Of a stretch of 64,000 nt of DNA, positions 49,020-58,238 are shown one piece after another (positions within the stretch are counted from its first letter, which is position 1; the number at the start of each line of letters is the position of its first letter). The stretch is from Symsagittifera roscoffensis (lineage: Eukaryota; Xenacoelomorpha; Acoela; Convolutidae): assembly GCF_963678635.1 (NCBI RefSeq), contig NC_087064.1, positions 39,052,532-39,116,531 of the forward strand, given 5' to 3'. The notes beneath the pieces are model-generated. The model was given only the letters and a program-made list of their open reading frames with translations, was not told the origin of the DNA and ran no database searches. Both the position numbers and the translations under genes were made by a program.

Positions 49020-49642
49020 GTGCCAATTTTTTTAGGTAGAAAGGTAAAACTACAGCGGGGACAAGCTGTAATTGCAATTTTTAGGATGAGAAACTTAAAT
49101 TCGTTAAGTAATGGTAAACATGTTTGTCTAGTACCCAATCCAAATAGTCAAAGCTCGGTGATTTTAGGCCGAAATTTTCCAGTAACACGAAACGGGTTGT
49201 GTGCCAGTGTGTTATTGAACACACTGGACACCATGGTTTCAATCCAGCTAGAACGAAACTTGGTTACACTTTATCGATGAATACCGACTATGAAGAGACA
49301 CAAAACTTGAAGAGATATAACGTGAAAGACTGCCCAATTCATGTTGATAAAGATAAAATTTTAAATAGAATTGATGAATTTAAATGTTTTAATAAACTGT
49401 TTTCAATGAAATTTGAAACGGATGACGGCTTGTCGAGCTGCTCGAATTTTCCGAAAAACCCCTCGTCAAACGAACTAGAATCCGACAAACCGGTTTTGCC
49501 GGAGATAGAACACTTGAGAGGGAAAGTAGGTGAGGGAGATTTTGAATCATTAAGGGCGGTTTTAAATCGGAACGCGGATTTATTTTCAAAACATAAGGCG
49601 GATATTGGTTGTTGCAACTTCGTCGAACACGATATAAAATAA
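49020..49642 (+). pseudogene. Pol segment between protease and RT
   Basis: Two overlapping frames: 49,020-49,280 (MPIFLGRKVKLQRGQAVIAI, FRMRNLNSLSNGKHVCLVPN) and 49,199-49,642 (NTDYEETQNLKRYNVKDCPI, FETDDGLSSCSNFPKNPSSN, NRNADLFSKHKADIGCCNFV). The last part leads into the RT N-terminus and matches the minus-strand segment NRNADVFLKHKADVG. The frame ends in TAA at 49,640-49,642 just before EEGAIPHREGAR. Function is inferred from position as linker. The overlap of the two frames marks a frameshift near 49,190-49,280. Confidence 0.83.
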
Positions 49643-50520
49643 GAAGAAGGCGCCATTCCTCATAGGGAAGGCGCAAGACGAATGATTTTTCATAAATCGG
49701 AAGCGTGTCGAGCGGATATAGAATTGTTACTCGAATACGACATGATAGAACCCTCGAAGTCGCCTTGGGCTTGTGGGGTTGTCATGGCCAAAAAGAAAGT
49801 GGGACAGCTTAGGTTTTGTTGCAACTTTCGTTACCTGAACGCAGTGACAATAAAAGACGCGTACCCGATCCCGCGAATAGACGAGAGCCTCTCGAAACTT
49901 GGCAACGCCAATTTCTTAACCACACCACTGGACTTGGGCTCTGCCTTCTGTTAGGTCCCTCTGCGGAAAAAGGACAGAGAAAAGACCGGATTCGCATGTG
50001 AAATGGGGTTGTACCAGTGGAAGAGGATGCCCCTTGGCTTGCGCAACGCCACGGCGACCTTTCAAAGACTGATGGCTCAGGCTTTGACCAGAGTAACGAA
50101 AAATTACGGGAATCTTGTGATGTGTTATGTGGATGACGGGGTCATAGAAACACCCACCTTGGAAGAACACATTGATTGACTCCATGATGTCTTTGGTTAC
50201 ATGAAAAGAGCAGGCTTGAAACGCAAACCATCGAAACGAAATGGGAAATCCTTAGGGATTCAATCAAGTATCTGGGAAGAATAGTGGACAGGCATGGCGT
50301 AAGGCCGGACCCGAAGCATTGGAGGCTTTGTTGAAATGGAAGGCTCCCAGAACGAACACACAACTCAAGAGCTTCCTGGGGTTTCCCAATTATTACCGTG
50401 ACTTCATAAAAGGATACGCAGACAAGGTGTACCCCATTCAGAAACTGATGCGCAACATAGGAAAGAAGTTCAAATGGAACGAAGAAGCCCATAAAGCGGG
50501 AACTGTGCGAAGCGCCAGTG
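49643..50520 (+). pseudogene. Reverse transcriptase domain
   Basis: LLEYDMIEPSKSPWACGVVM, KKVGQLRFCCNFRYLNAVTI, KDAYPIPRIDESLSKLGNA and the motif-A region LDLGSAF lie at 49,682-49,951. A TAG at 49,952-49,954 follows. In the same frame come KTGFACEMGLYQWKRMPLGL, RNATATFQRLMAQAL and the catalytic box MCYVDD (YVDD at 50,126-50,137), ended by TGA at about 50,177. After a frameshift, WKAPRTNTQLKSFLGFPNYY and FIKGYADKVYPIQKLMRN give the thumb/connection. These are the standard Ty3/gypsy RT motifs, which in live elements copy genomic RNA into DNA. The motifs are present but the frame is broken at least three times. Confidence 0.95.
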
Positions 50521-50910
50521 CTAGGCATGCTAGACAGAGAAGGGTATGTAGGTTCTTGACACAGACGCATAAGTAGTAGCCATCTCAGGAATACTGCATC
50601 AGGAGCAGGAGTGGAATGGGAGAACAGTTCTTTGTCCCATTGCACATGGCAGTAAAGTGTTGAGTGAAAAGCAGAAATGTTTCCAGTGGTCACATTCGTG
50701 GATAGGTACCGCGCATACTTAGGAAGCGCTCCTTTTAAGCTACGAGTGGACAATAGAGCGTTACCCTGGTTGAAGACGTACTCGATGGACCAGAGTTATA
50801 TTGGTCGGTGGATAGTCAGGTTAGACGGCTACCACATGATAATCGAGCACAGGATGCGCGACAAACACCAGAAAGCTGACAGCCTCAGCAAGAAGACTGA
50901 GTTTTATGAA
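50521..50910 (+). pseudogene. RNase H domain
   Basis: The first strand carries LDTDA then a TAA, then VVAISGILHQEQEWNGRTVL; the DTDA Asp is a metal ligand of retroelement RNase H. After a frameshift comes VVTFVDRYRAYLGSAPFKLR, VDNRALPWLKTYSMDQSYIG, RWIVRLDGYHMIIEHRMRD and HQKADSLSKKTE, with the VDNRAL and ADSLS aspartates also in place. This is the Ty3/gypsy RNase H, which removes RNA from RNA-DNA hybrids. From 50,731 the sequence is part of the 8.19-kb tandem duplication, so its C-terminal half recurs at 58,921. Confidence 0.92.
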
Positions 50911-51929
50911 AGTCTAGAACAGAAACAAGCCAATCAGGCGGAAATCAAGGAAGGGTTCTCGTTTCTGGACAAAGAAACTTATGAAGCGCTTCCCTTGACG
51001 AGATGGTTGGATAAATCTGGAAAACCAATTCCGGGACACCCCGAGTTACTGGTAGAAAAGGCGGCAGAAATAAAGATATTATCTAAAAAGGATCCGGTGC
51101 CTTTGGATCTGTTGCTACGTTTGAACCTGGTCCAACATGAACTCTCTCGTATGAACATAAACAATCTCTCATTGCTGGATAAAACGGTGCAGGTCATTCC
51201 GCAAGTGATGCGGATGGTGGGTGAATTGTTGGAGGCAGAAGTGACTAGTGATGACCCCGAGTGGGCAGCAGCAATGAAATCGCTAACTGTCAGCGAGAAA
51301 GTGAAGATTGAGCCATCAAGACGTCAACACAAGGAAAATTAAAGGGGTTAAACGACAATAGTTCAGCAACTAGTATCCTCGATACCCCAAAACGTCTTGA
51401 CGAGTACGTCATAAAAACGAAAAGAACAAGTGAAAGGGACACAAAGAAAAATTGTTATCTTTGAGGATCAAGGTCAGAAAGATGAAGAAGATGTCCGAAA
51501 AAAACCTGTGGCAGGACAGTTTTTTCGGGGAAAAGGACGTTAGAGAGAACAGGCGAGTGGATGAAAGTTTGTCCGGGGAGTCAAATGCAGAGGAAAAAGT
51601 TCAAGGTGAGAAACAAGACCTAGAGGATAAAATTTTGTCTGGGGAGTTCAGATGGATTAGCAGAGCGCATAAAACTGATCCCGAAGAGAAAATGTGCTCC
51701 GTGACAGGGTCTTCCGTTGATAACAAATCAAGCAACTCAGGAATTGACATCTACTCAGACAGGAACTTGAGCACAGGATTGGAGTTGTCACGAGCGAGAG
51801 ACACGAGCGAGAGATCTGGACAGAGAGGTATATCAAGACCCTGACAGTGATCGCTACCTGATACCCAGCGAAACGGTCTTTGGCAACGCAGCGGATGATC
51901 TAGAAACAATAGCTGTATCGAAAGGATCG
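50911..51929 (+). pseudogene. Long tether between RNase H and integrase
   Basis: The frame from RNase H runs to 51,342 (FYESLEQKQANQAEIKEGFS, YEALPLTRWLDKSGKPIPGH, KTVQVIPQVMRMVGELLEAE). A second frame of 130 codons at 51,452-51,844 is very acidic and Ser-rich (EKNLWQDSFFGEKDVRENRR, EKVQGEKQDLEDKILSGEF). The distance from the end of RNase H to the integrase HHCC motif is about 460 codons, much longer than is usual in Ty3/gypsy elements. No domain is recognised. It may be a structural or host-factor-binding spacer. The second copy is at 59,101-60,119 with few changes. Confidence 0.75.
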
Positions 51930-52472
51930 ATGAGGTGCGTGAAGATGGAAGATGACAAGCATCAGCCCGATGAAACGAATAGTCAATTGAGGGTCATGAA
52001 GACATACTTGGAGGCAAGTTACAGACACTCGGACCTACTAAGAGCGCAAAGAAATGACCGCATGACGAGTAAATTGAAAAGGTGGATCGAAAATGGAACA
52101 CCAGACAAAGCTGACCTGGAGGAAGACAGTTACCGTATTCTGAGACAGCACTTTATGCAAAAAGAGGGAAATTTATATCTGAACAAGGACGGGATCGTGG
52201 CTTGTAAGAGAAGAGAAGAAGACAAAGTCCTGTACAAACATAACAAGATAGTGCTGCCGCAACTCTATCAGGCAGAACTTTTATTCAAGTCGCATGATCG
52301 GATGGGCCATCAGGGAACTGATAAAGTCTACCAGAAGATTCTGAAGCGCTTTGAGTGGCCTGGAATGAAGAAGGCATGCGAAAAGTGGGTAACATCAAGT
52401 CTGTCATGTCAACAGGTCAAGAAATCAAGGAAACGCGATTTCCTTTGCAACCGATCGAGTCACCTGAATTGA
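51930..52472 (+). pseudogene. Integrase N-terminal (HHCC) region
   Basis: Contains RNDRMTSKLKRWIENGTPDK, YRILRQHFMQKEGNLYLNKD and SHDRMGHQGTDKVYQKILKR, followed by FEWPGMKKACEKWVTSSLSC. The two histidines (codons 52,293 and 52,308) fit HX4H, and CQQVK gives the last cysteine (52,407). The position three residues before it, where the first cysteine of CX2C is expected, is Ser (52,398-52,400), so the zinc site lacks a ligand. The frame shifts near 52,435, before the catalytic core. In live elements this domain helps integrase multimerise on DNA ends. Confidence 0.9.
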
Positions 52473-53002
52473 ACGAGGTGGTGCAAATTGACCACCAGAA
52501 ATAATGTATGACAGACAGCGGCTATAATCAGGTCTGGGTCAAGACAGATCACTTCACGAAATATGCAGAGACCGTTCCCTGCATAACTGCCTCAGCAAAA
52601 GAGACGTGCGAGCATCTAATCAATGCGTGGATAGCAAGACATGGTTGTCTGATAAGATTTCAATCGGATAACGGAACAGCTTTCGTGGGAGAACTTACGA
52701 AAGAGCTCACGAGACGCTCTTAGATGGCCCAAGCTCACTCCACGGCATACCATCCCCAGACAAATGGCTTAGTGGAGAGGCAAAATCGGACGTTGGTGTC
52801 GATGGTGAGGGTATATTGTTCCAGGTACATGACCGATTGTGACAGATACCTTCCACAGGTGATGGGAGCTTACAACATCACGCAACACTCCACCACCAGA
52901 GTTAGTCCACACATGATGTTGACCGGACACGAGAAGTCTTTGCCCTTGACTTTCTTTTACCCAGAGTATGAGGGGAAGAAACATCATCAAAGGTCTACGT
53001 AA
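52473..53002 (+). pseudogene. Integrase catalytic core (D,D35E)
   Basis: First Asp in VVQIDHQK (52,490-52,492), second in RFQSDNGTAF (52,667-52,669), Glu in NGLVERQNRT (52,775-52,777). All three are in one frame, spacing 58 and exactly 35 residues, as in retroviral integrases. A TAA at 52,502-52,504 and a TAG at 52,721-52,723 interrupt the frame. YHPQTNG before the Glu and YLPQVMGAYNITQHSTTRVS after it are family-typical. The enzyme joins element DNA to the host genome. The second copy at 60,663-61,192 has the same stops. Confidence 0.95.
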
Positions 53003-53306
53003 GGGATGTGATAGACGTCAACAAGAACTAAACGAGTTGTGCAGATGGAACACTCAGCAGGCATAGGCAAGGCAGAGGAAAAACTTCGATAAAAAAGCAG
53101 CTGCTGCAAAAGCTTACTCGGTAGGAGACTACGTATGGGTATTTCAAAATATAAGGGATGTGATGGACGTCAACAAGAACTAAACGATTATTGCAGACGG
53201 AACACTCAGCAGGCACAGGCAAGGCAGAGGAAAAGCTTCGATAAAAAAGCAGCTGGTGCAAAAGCCTTATCGGTAGGAGACTACGTATGTGTATTTCAAA
53301 ACGTTA
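53003..53306. repeat. 152-bp tandem duplication in the integrase C-terminal coding region
   Basis: 53,003-53,154 and 53,155-53,306 are direct copies starting GGGATGTGAT and ending near GGGTATTTCAAAA / GTGTATTTCAAAA. They share GACGTCAACAAGAACTAAAC, GGAACACTCAGCAGGCA and GATAAAAAAGCAGCTG. The period of 152 is not a multiple of three, so the duplication shifts the reading frame. The two copies differ at about ten sites, so it is older than the 8.19-kb duplication, and it is present in both large copies (second at 61,193-61,496). Confidence 0.93.
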
Positions 53307-54220
53307 TAAAACCGAAAGGAACGAAAAAGCTCCTAAAGAAGTGGAGGGGACCCTTCTTGATCACGGAAGTGCACAAAGAAGGACGTTTTTATAGACTGAG
53401 TACCGGCCAAGGCGCTCACTACGAAAACATTAAGCCACACAACCCATCTACAGAAGATTGTTGCATACCTGCACACATGGAGGAAGGGGATTATCTGATG
53501 GTGGAACCTGCCTGTGAGGTCAATGAGAACGGGACCAGGGGAAAGAATGATGCGAACGATGTCGTAGAGGAAGGAACAAGTCCACCACTGGACCTGGATT
53601 TCAATGAGGTGATTGAAGCAGATGAAGAAACCTTACCATACGCGGAGGAGGACTGGCAAGACACCGAACAGATGGAGGTCCCCCAGAGTTTGGAACCAGA
53701 CCTTCCGTTCACAATACAGACGCGACAGAGTGATAGGACAACCTTCACGAAGAAAGACAACCCTTACGGAGATGACTTCGTAGAGGACAGAAATGATCTG
53801 AAGAAGATAGTTGAAGAATTGGTTGGTCTAGAGGAAGTAATCGTGTCACAAGACATCGACATAGTCGAGGACCGCGACGAGGAGTGGATCGATGGCCGGT
53901 CTAAGCCCGAGGTAGAAATCGACGACGAGCAACAGCAATCGTACGAACAAGACTTGACAAATCTGCGTGTCTTGGAATGGCTGAACGAAATGACGTCGGA
54001 CCCAAAGGAGACCAGTTTCACGATTCAAGATAAAGACCGTGAGAACATGAAATTCATAAAAACCGAAAGGATTCATCCTTCCTGGGCTGCCCAGAAATGG
54101 CAATTACTCATTCCTGCATCCAACCTCGATTTAGTATCAGATATGCAATCGACGGGGACATCGATGGATATTTTTGTCCAGGGAGTGTGGATTAGAAGCA
54201 GAAATAGGCCAGGACCCTAA
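53135..54220 (+). pseudogene. Integrase C-terminus (GPY/F-like) with acidic tail
   Basis: 361 codons. The start shown lies inside the 152-bp duplication and is not a natural start. GDYVCVFQNVIKPKGTKKLL leads into KKWRGPFLITEVHKEGRFYR (53,336 onward) and LSTGQGAHYENIKPHNPSTE, the SH3-like end of Ty3/gypsy integrases with the GPF (GPY/F) motif, which binds DNA. A tail of about 250 residues follows, rich in Asp and Glu (EEDWQDTEQMEVPQSLEPDL, DIDIVEDRDEEWIDG). Where the other copy has Trp in GDYVWVFQ, this one has Cys. The last about 30 codons differ from the copy at 61,325 because of a one-base indel at about 54,103. Confidence 0.88.
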
Positions 54221-54678
54221 GAAACCGGACATAGGGAGAGTAGTTGACACATATTTTAACTTGCCAAATGAGTACTCAAGTAGCATGCTACTGACAGATA
54301 GCAATTTTATACTTACGAAAAGAACTTGTGCGATAGCGATCACAGCAAACAGAGTTTTAGGACAGCTTTAGCAGCAGAGTTTAGGAGAGAATATAAAAAC
54401 ATAGATTTCCTTTGAAAGCAGAGACCAGGCATAGGAGGCGTAGCAGCCTTGCCTCCGGCGGCTTCGCAGATACCAGGAAAGTATTTATGCTTGTTGGTGA
54501 CGAGGGCGACGGAGAAGCGGCACGTGGACCCGGAAAATTTGGTCTTGTCCTTGACGGGACTGAGAGACTTCCTTGTGGAAAGGGAGGTAAAGGAGCTCTC
54601 GCTACCAGTATACGACCCGAACCGAGGACGAATGCATCCACGGGAGCTATGAGCAATGATATACGTAATCTTTTCTGA
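54221..54678 (+). other. Region after pol with unassigned short frames
   Basis: Overlapping short frames, the clearest being 54,174-54,371 (ECGLEAEIGQDPKKPDIGRV, VVDTYFNLPNEYSSSMLLTD) and 54,449-54,652 (MPPAASQIPGKYLCLLVTRA, ENLVLSLTGLRDFLVEREVK). Base composition is still coding-like, and the region is duplicated unchanged at 62,412-62,869. It could be the decayed continuation of the pol tail or of an adjacent small ORF. No motif is recognised and I assign no function. Confidence 0.4.
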
Positions 54679-55107
54679 TACTAGCATACAAGTATACTTA
54701 TATAGGAATGATTATTTGAGTATAGGCTGAGTTTAGGTTGCATGCAGGATGTGTCATACTATGTGTGTTGTTTGTGATGTGTTGTGTGTTATGTGTTATG
54801 TTATTAAGACCCTGGGTATGAAAAAATTATTGACAATGAATGAATGAAAAATGATCAAAGGAATATATCCAAAGTTTGGACTGTCCATTCTTTGGTCCAA
54901 TTCCAAAATTTTAGCAATAAACTGAATTTATTACAATTTAAGATCAAAATCTTTTTATCTGACTGTTTTAAATAAATTTTAACACAAAACTAGAGTAAAG
55001 TTGACAAATGTGATATTAGTGACCTCTTTTCTTGCACCTGAGTGATCATTTAATTAATCATCCAATTTCCATTGAGCAAACTGATAATCAAACCGATTCT
55101 AACGAAA
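54679..55107. other. AT-rich gene-free gap with TG-rich tract and polyadenylation-like words
   Basis: No gene. It starts with a TG-rich tract (54,761-54,804, GTGTTGTGTGTTATGTGTTA-like), then AT-rich DNA with AATAAA words at about 54,916 and 54,972. It separates the pol 3' end from the next ORF and would suit a 3' end of one transcript followed by the leader of another. I looked for an LTR here and did not find a partner sequence elsewhere in the window except the duplicate at 62,870-63,298. Confidence 0.55.
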
Positions 55108-55525
55108 TGGACAACTTCGATTTGATATAGCGGAGGCGTATGTAGGACCGATGATAGACGCGATCGATCGTCGGCTGATGGATCGAGACTTCGCTCTGGA
55201 GGACCCAGAGGTGGTCATGTTGCTGGTCGCCTTAATAAACATCTTAGGGCATGATAGCCTTTGGGACCGCCCCACGGAAGTCTTATTGATGGCTGCCTAT
55301 GGAGAACGAGGAGTACTAGACCGCCCAAAAATTAGCGTAATGAGGCGGCGAGACGGGGCTCTCTCAGGAAGTGACTTGGCGATCGAGCCTGGGTTGGGAA
55401 GTTCCAGGACCTACAAACCAGGTGTAATGCCTCTGCCAACCGAGCCTAGGTCTGGACTGAGAAGAACTGAGAGCAGCTGTGCCACCAAAGAGGGCGTGAG
55501 TAGAAGAAGAAGTTCAGACGAATGA
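55108..55525 (+). pseudogene. Start of a second long ORF (SGNH protein), N-terminal part
   Basis: ATG at 55,108 gives MDNFDLI then a stop. One frame over, the sequence runs on as IAEAYVGPMIDAIDRRLMDR, FALEDPEVVMLLVALINILG and HDSLWDRPTEVLLMAAYGER up to 55,525, so a frameshift near 55,125 is likely. The helical, Leu-rich start is followed by Ser/Arg-rich sequence. I do not recognise a family for this part. It is the first piece of a protein whose later parts carry SGNH-hydrolase motifs (56,222 onward). It is duplicated at 63,299-63,716. Confidence 0.6.
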
Positions 55526-55972
55526 AACGATGCAGGGTCTGAAAGGAACCACGCAAGCACTTGAGAAGACCAGAAGAGAACTAGACCAAGTGTCCAAGAT
55601 TATGCTCAATATTGAAGAAGATAGGTACATGTAGAAGAAACAGTTTGAAGATTGTAAAAAGAAGCAGGGCAAGAAATAGAACGCTTGAGGCGAGAATATA
55701 AAGAGCGATCGGAACGGCTGGCGTTGACGACGGCAGTAGAAAAAGCGGTACCTGCAAGGAATGTTCCTCGTAGGCAGTCCCCGATGGAGCTCTTAACGCC
55801 TCGCGAACTAAGTCAAACGACGGAGGTGCGACCCCCGACTACGGCAGGAAGAGTGACGATCCCGGACTCAAGTGATACCCTAGGTGTTCCAGTCGTGGAG
55901 CAGACAGTGCGGAATTTGATAGAAACAGCTAGACAACTTGTCGCTAAAAGAAAAGCGCCAGGTTCAGGGTGA
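55526..55972 (+). pseudogene. Second ORF, coiled-coil and linker
   Basis: MQGLKGTTQALEKTRRELDQ and VSKIMLNIEEDRYM (55,530-55,635) form a charged helix with heptad-like hydrophobic spacing, then a TAG. The helix continues in another frame as IERLRREYKERSERLALTTA from about 55,676. A Pro/Thr-rich linker follows (MELLTPRELSQTTEVRPPTT, DTLGVPVVEQTVRNLIETAR), ended by TGA at 55,970-55,972 in the frame of the next piece. A coiled coil before an esterase domain is also known from ORF1 proteins of some non-LTR retrotransposons; the resemblance is in layout only. Confidence 0.6.
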
Positions 55973-56760
55973 TTGCACCCTGTGGAAGAATCGACGACAC
56001 GGGTAGAGTGGAGCTCTTTATCGAGTTACCAACAAAGACCTCTGGAGCCCCTGAAAGAAAAAAAAAGAGAAATGCCGACGAAGAAAGTTTCCCGAGTGCT
56101 TGATGTGCAGAAGAACAACCAGGTGAAGAATAATTTCACAGGAGTTCCGGATGCGGATCCGCGAGCCTGCTTTAATCGATCGACTTGGAGTGCGGCGACA
56201 AACATGCAACAACCGCCGCTCTGGACATCACATTTGATACTGGGTGACAGTTTGGTGAGAGTTCTCCAAAACCTGAGGACCTCTTGGATCACCGCGGTGA
56301 TGTCCTTCGGAGGTCCCACGATAGCCCAGCTATATCGAATGGTGGAGCTAACGATTCCAGGAAATGAGTCTAACATAATGATCCTAATAGGAGCAAAAAA
56401 TGTGTCCAGAGGTTCAGATGAGGAAGAGGCACAATGGGAATCGATGATGGTGTGCCTATTCACTACACTGTGGCAGAAATACAAGTGCGCGGTACTGACC
56501 TTCTGCAGTGTACCCATGAGCACGAAAACATTGACAGCGACAGGAAGAAGAATATTTAAAGGAACCATCAGCTGGAACAATATAATGAGGAACCTGGCGA
56601 GTCGTAATGCTGGGCTGATAATCCTCATGGATATCTAACATGAGATCAGAGCTATGGATCAGGCCAGACTTACCACAGATGGAAACCACTTTGATAGTAT
56701 AGAAGGACAAGCCTGGATTACCGAGTCATCCAGGAGCGACTGGATGAAATGGAGGTCGAG
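55973..56760 (+). pseudogene. SGNH-hydrolase (GDSL esterase)-like domain 1
   Basis: HLILGDSLVRVLQNL holds the block-I GDSL motif, with the candidate nucleophile Ser at 56,249-56,251. ITAVMSFGGPTIAQLYRM gives the block-II glycine. MILIGAKNVSRG sits where block III (GxND) is expected, but the Asn-Asp pair is altered to Asn-Val. After a TAA at 56,636-56,638, in the same frame, LTTDGNHFDSIEGQAW supplies the block-V D-x-x-H (Asp 56,678, His 56,687). The order and spacing (about 145 residues from Ser to His) fit the SGNH superfamily, whose members are esterases and lipases acting on ester bonds. The substrate is unknown. The stop lies between the Ser and the Asp/His, so this copy is inactive. Confidence 0.75.
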
Positions 56761-57261
56761 CTCTTTGACACGGGAGTGCTGAAAAAGGAAGAAACCACGA
56801 ATGAGCCGGCATTTTCAACCTTTGTGCCCCCTAACTTAGCAACACGCTTAGGAACGGTCCCAGCCGTGACCTACAGGCCGCAAAGCTCTAGCGAGCCAGG
56901 GCAAAGGAAAAATGTACAAGATCGATTGGGGGAAGCGCCATCGGAAACCAGATCGGAGACTAGATCGGAGACTACGAGTACCAGCCGAGAAGAACGACGG
57001 CCAGACATAAGCTCTCTGATGTGGTCGAGGCCCATACCTTCCCCCTGGCATGTCTATAAACAGGACCTGATGAAATTGAACCTTCAGACGGTAAGGTTTG
57101 CAGATGATGCCATAAGGATGCTGGATGGAGCGAGGCTATCCGTCAACGGACTGTACTCAATCGCAAGTGTGGACTGGTTGATATCAGCTCGCATTAACTT
57201 CAGTTGCACGACCGCCCTAAGATTCGCCGACTCCCCTCAAACAGTCCAATGGGTCCAGTAA
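56749..57261 (+). pseudogene. Second ORF, linker between SGNH-like domains
   Basis: 170 codons: MEVELFDTGVLKKEETTNEP, FVPPNLATRLGTVPAVTYRP, a short SETRSETRSETTS repeat (12-bp DNA repeat near 56,940-56,975), then MWSRPIPSPWHVYKQDLMKL and FADDAIRMLDGARLSVNGLY. The frame overlaps the preceding one by a few codons in another phase, marking a frameshift at about 56,740. The Pro/Ser-rich part looks disordered, and the last 60 residues look helical. No named domain is recognised. Confidence 0.6.
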
Positions 57262-58238
57262 AAGCAAGACCTTTGCTGGACGTGAAAATGAATCAAGGTG
57301 AAGGAAATCGAGAAGAAAGACCCGGAAGATTCTTGACAACGAGGGCACCAATAGGAAAACATGTGAAAATGTTCAAGCAGATACGAGCACCCCCATATCA
57401 CGTGAAGGAAAGGGCTTGCCCGAAACAGGTGGCTCAAGAAGCCGATGTTCAGATATATGGTGGGATGAAGATGATTAGGAAGGACGAGACTATTTTTGCA
57501 GCGTATGATAAAGTAGAAATAAGAAAAGCAAAAATTTTGATAGTCGCGAACTCAGACTTCGTGTATACCTCCAAATCTCTGTTTTGGCCTGACGTTATAA
57601 TGCTGGCAGCAGTCGACGTGGACCTAAAGCAGTCGGTGTCAACGGCAATCGGGATACAACGACAAACGGAAATGAACCGGATCACGGTCGTATTTGCCGG
57701 CATAAACGACCATCCACACATAGGGGTTTCCTGAGCAGAGGACAACGGCAGAGGACGGCAGAGGACGCAGAACGGCCAGCGATAAAGGATATCCCCGAAT
57801 CGATGGGTGAAATAAAAGATACAATGAAAGAAGGTGCATTCCCAAAGATTACACCGAAAGCTGTCTTTGCACTGTCTCCGGGATATGCACATCTCGCGGA
57901 TGGACTGAAGTTTGTTGCTCTCGGAAAGAAAATATGATGTGATCATATCTGCTCCGAATCGAGGAAAAAAATTGGAGAATTTAAGACCACTTAGGGCGGA
58001 ATTGCCGGCAGTGTGGTCTGACATCTCGAATGCAATGCGAGTATTCAAGGACCATTCATTGCACATAATAGAGTTGGATGATGTTCTGGGGTTGGAATTG
58101 TCCAACTTCAGCCAATTACTCAAACTGAGACCAGGAATTGACGATGACCATCGAGTAATAGTAGCGATGCCTAACAACTTATGGTTCCGAGGAATGGAAA
58201 TAAAAGAGGAAGGACAAAGAAGGAAGAACTCCAAGTAG
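57262..58238 (+). pseudogene. SGNH-like domain 2
   Basis: From VKARPLLDVKMNQGEGNREE the frame goes to VEIRKAKILIVANSDFVYTS (57,520-57,566), which resembles a block-I strand with N-S-D in place of G-D-S. Then VDLKQSVSTAIGIQRQTEMN and ITVVFAGINDHPHI follow, with the GxND block III intact (Asn-Asp 57,705-57,710). A frameshift near 57,730 is followed by 57,912-58,238 (SERKYDVIISAPNRGKKLEN, LHIIELDDVLGLELSNFSQL, VIVAMPNNLWFRGM). This domain keeps the block that domain 1 has lost and lacks the block-I Gly-Asp-Ser. It could be a degenerate or non-catalytic partner. Fold assignment is an inference. Confidence 0.5.

Larger units (their letters stand above)
45270..54220 (+). mobile_element. Degenerate Ty3/gypsy gag-pol retroelement, plus strand
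   Basis: The order of parts (Gag, two CCHC knuckles, DTGA protease, RT with YVDD, RNase H, D,D35E integrase, GPY/F-like C-terminus) is that of the Ty3/gypsy family. RNase H before integrase, with integrase after RT, excludes Ty1/copia order. At least five stops and several frameshifts break it: 47,416-47,418, 47,494-47,496, 49,952-49,954, 52,502-52,504, 52,721-52,723, plus a 152-bp duplication at 53,003. No flanking LTRs were identified. Its 5' side faces the minus-strand copy across the palindrome, and its 3' half is duplicated at 58,921. It is not autonomous. Confidence 0.92.
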
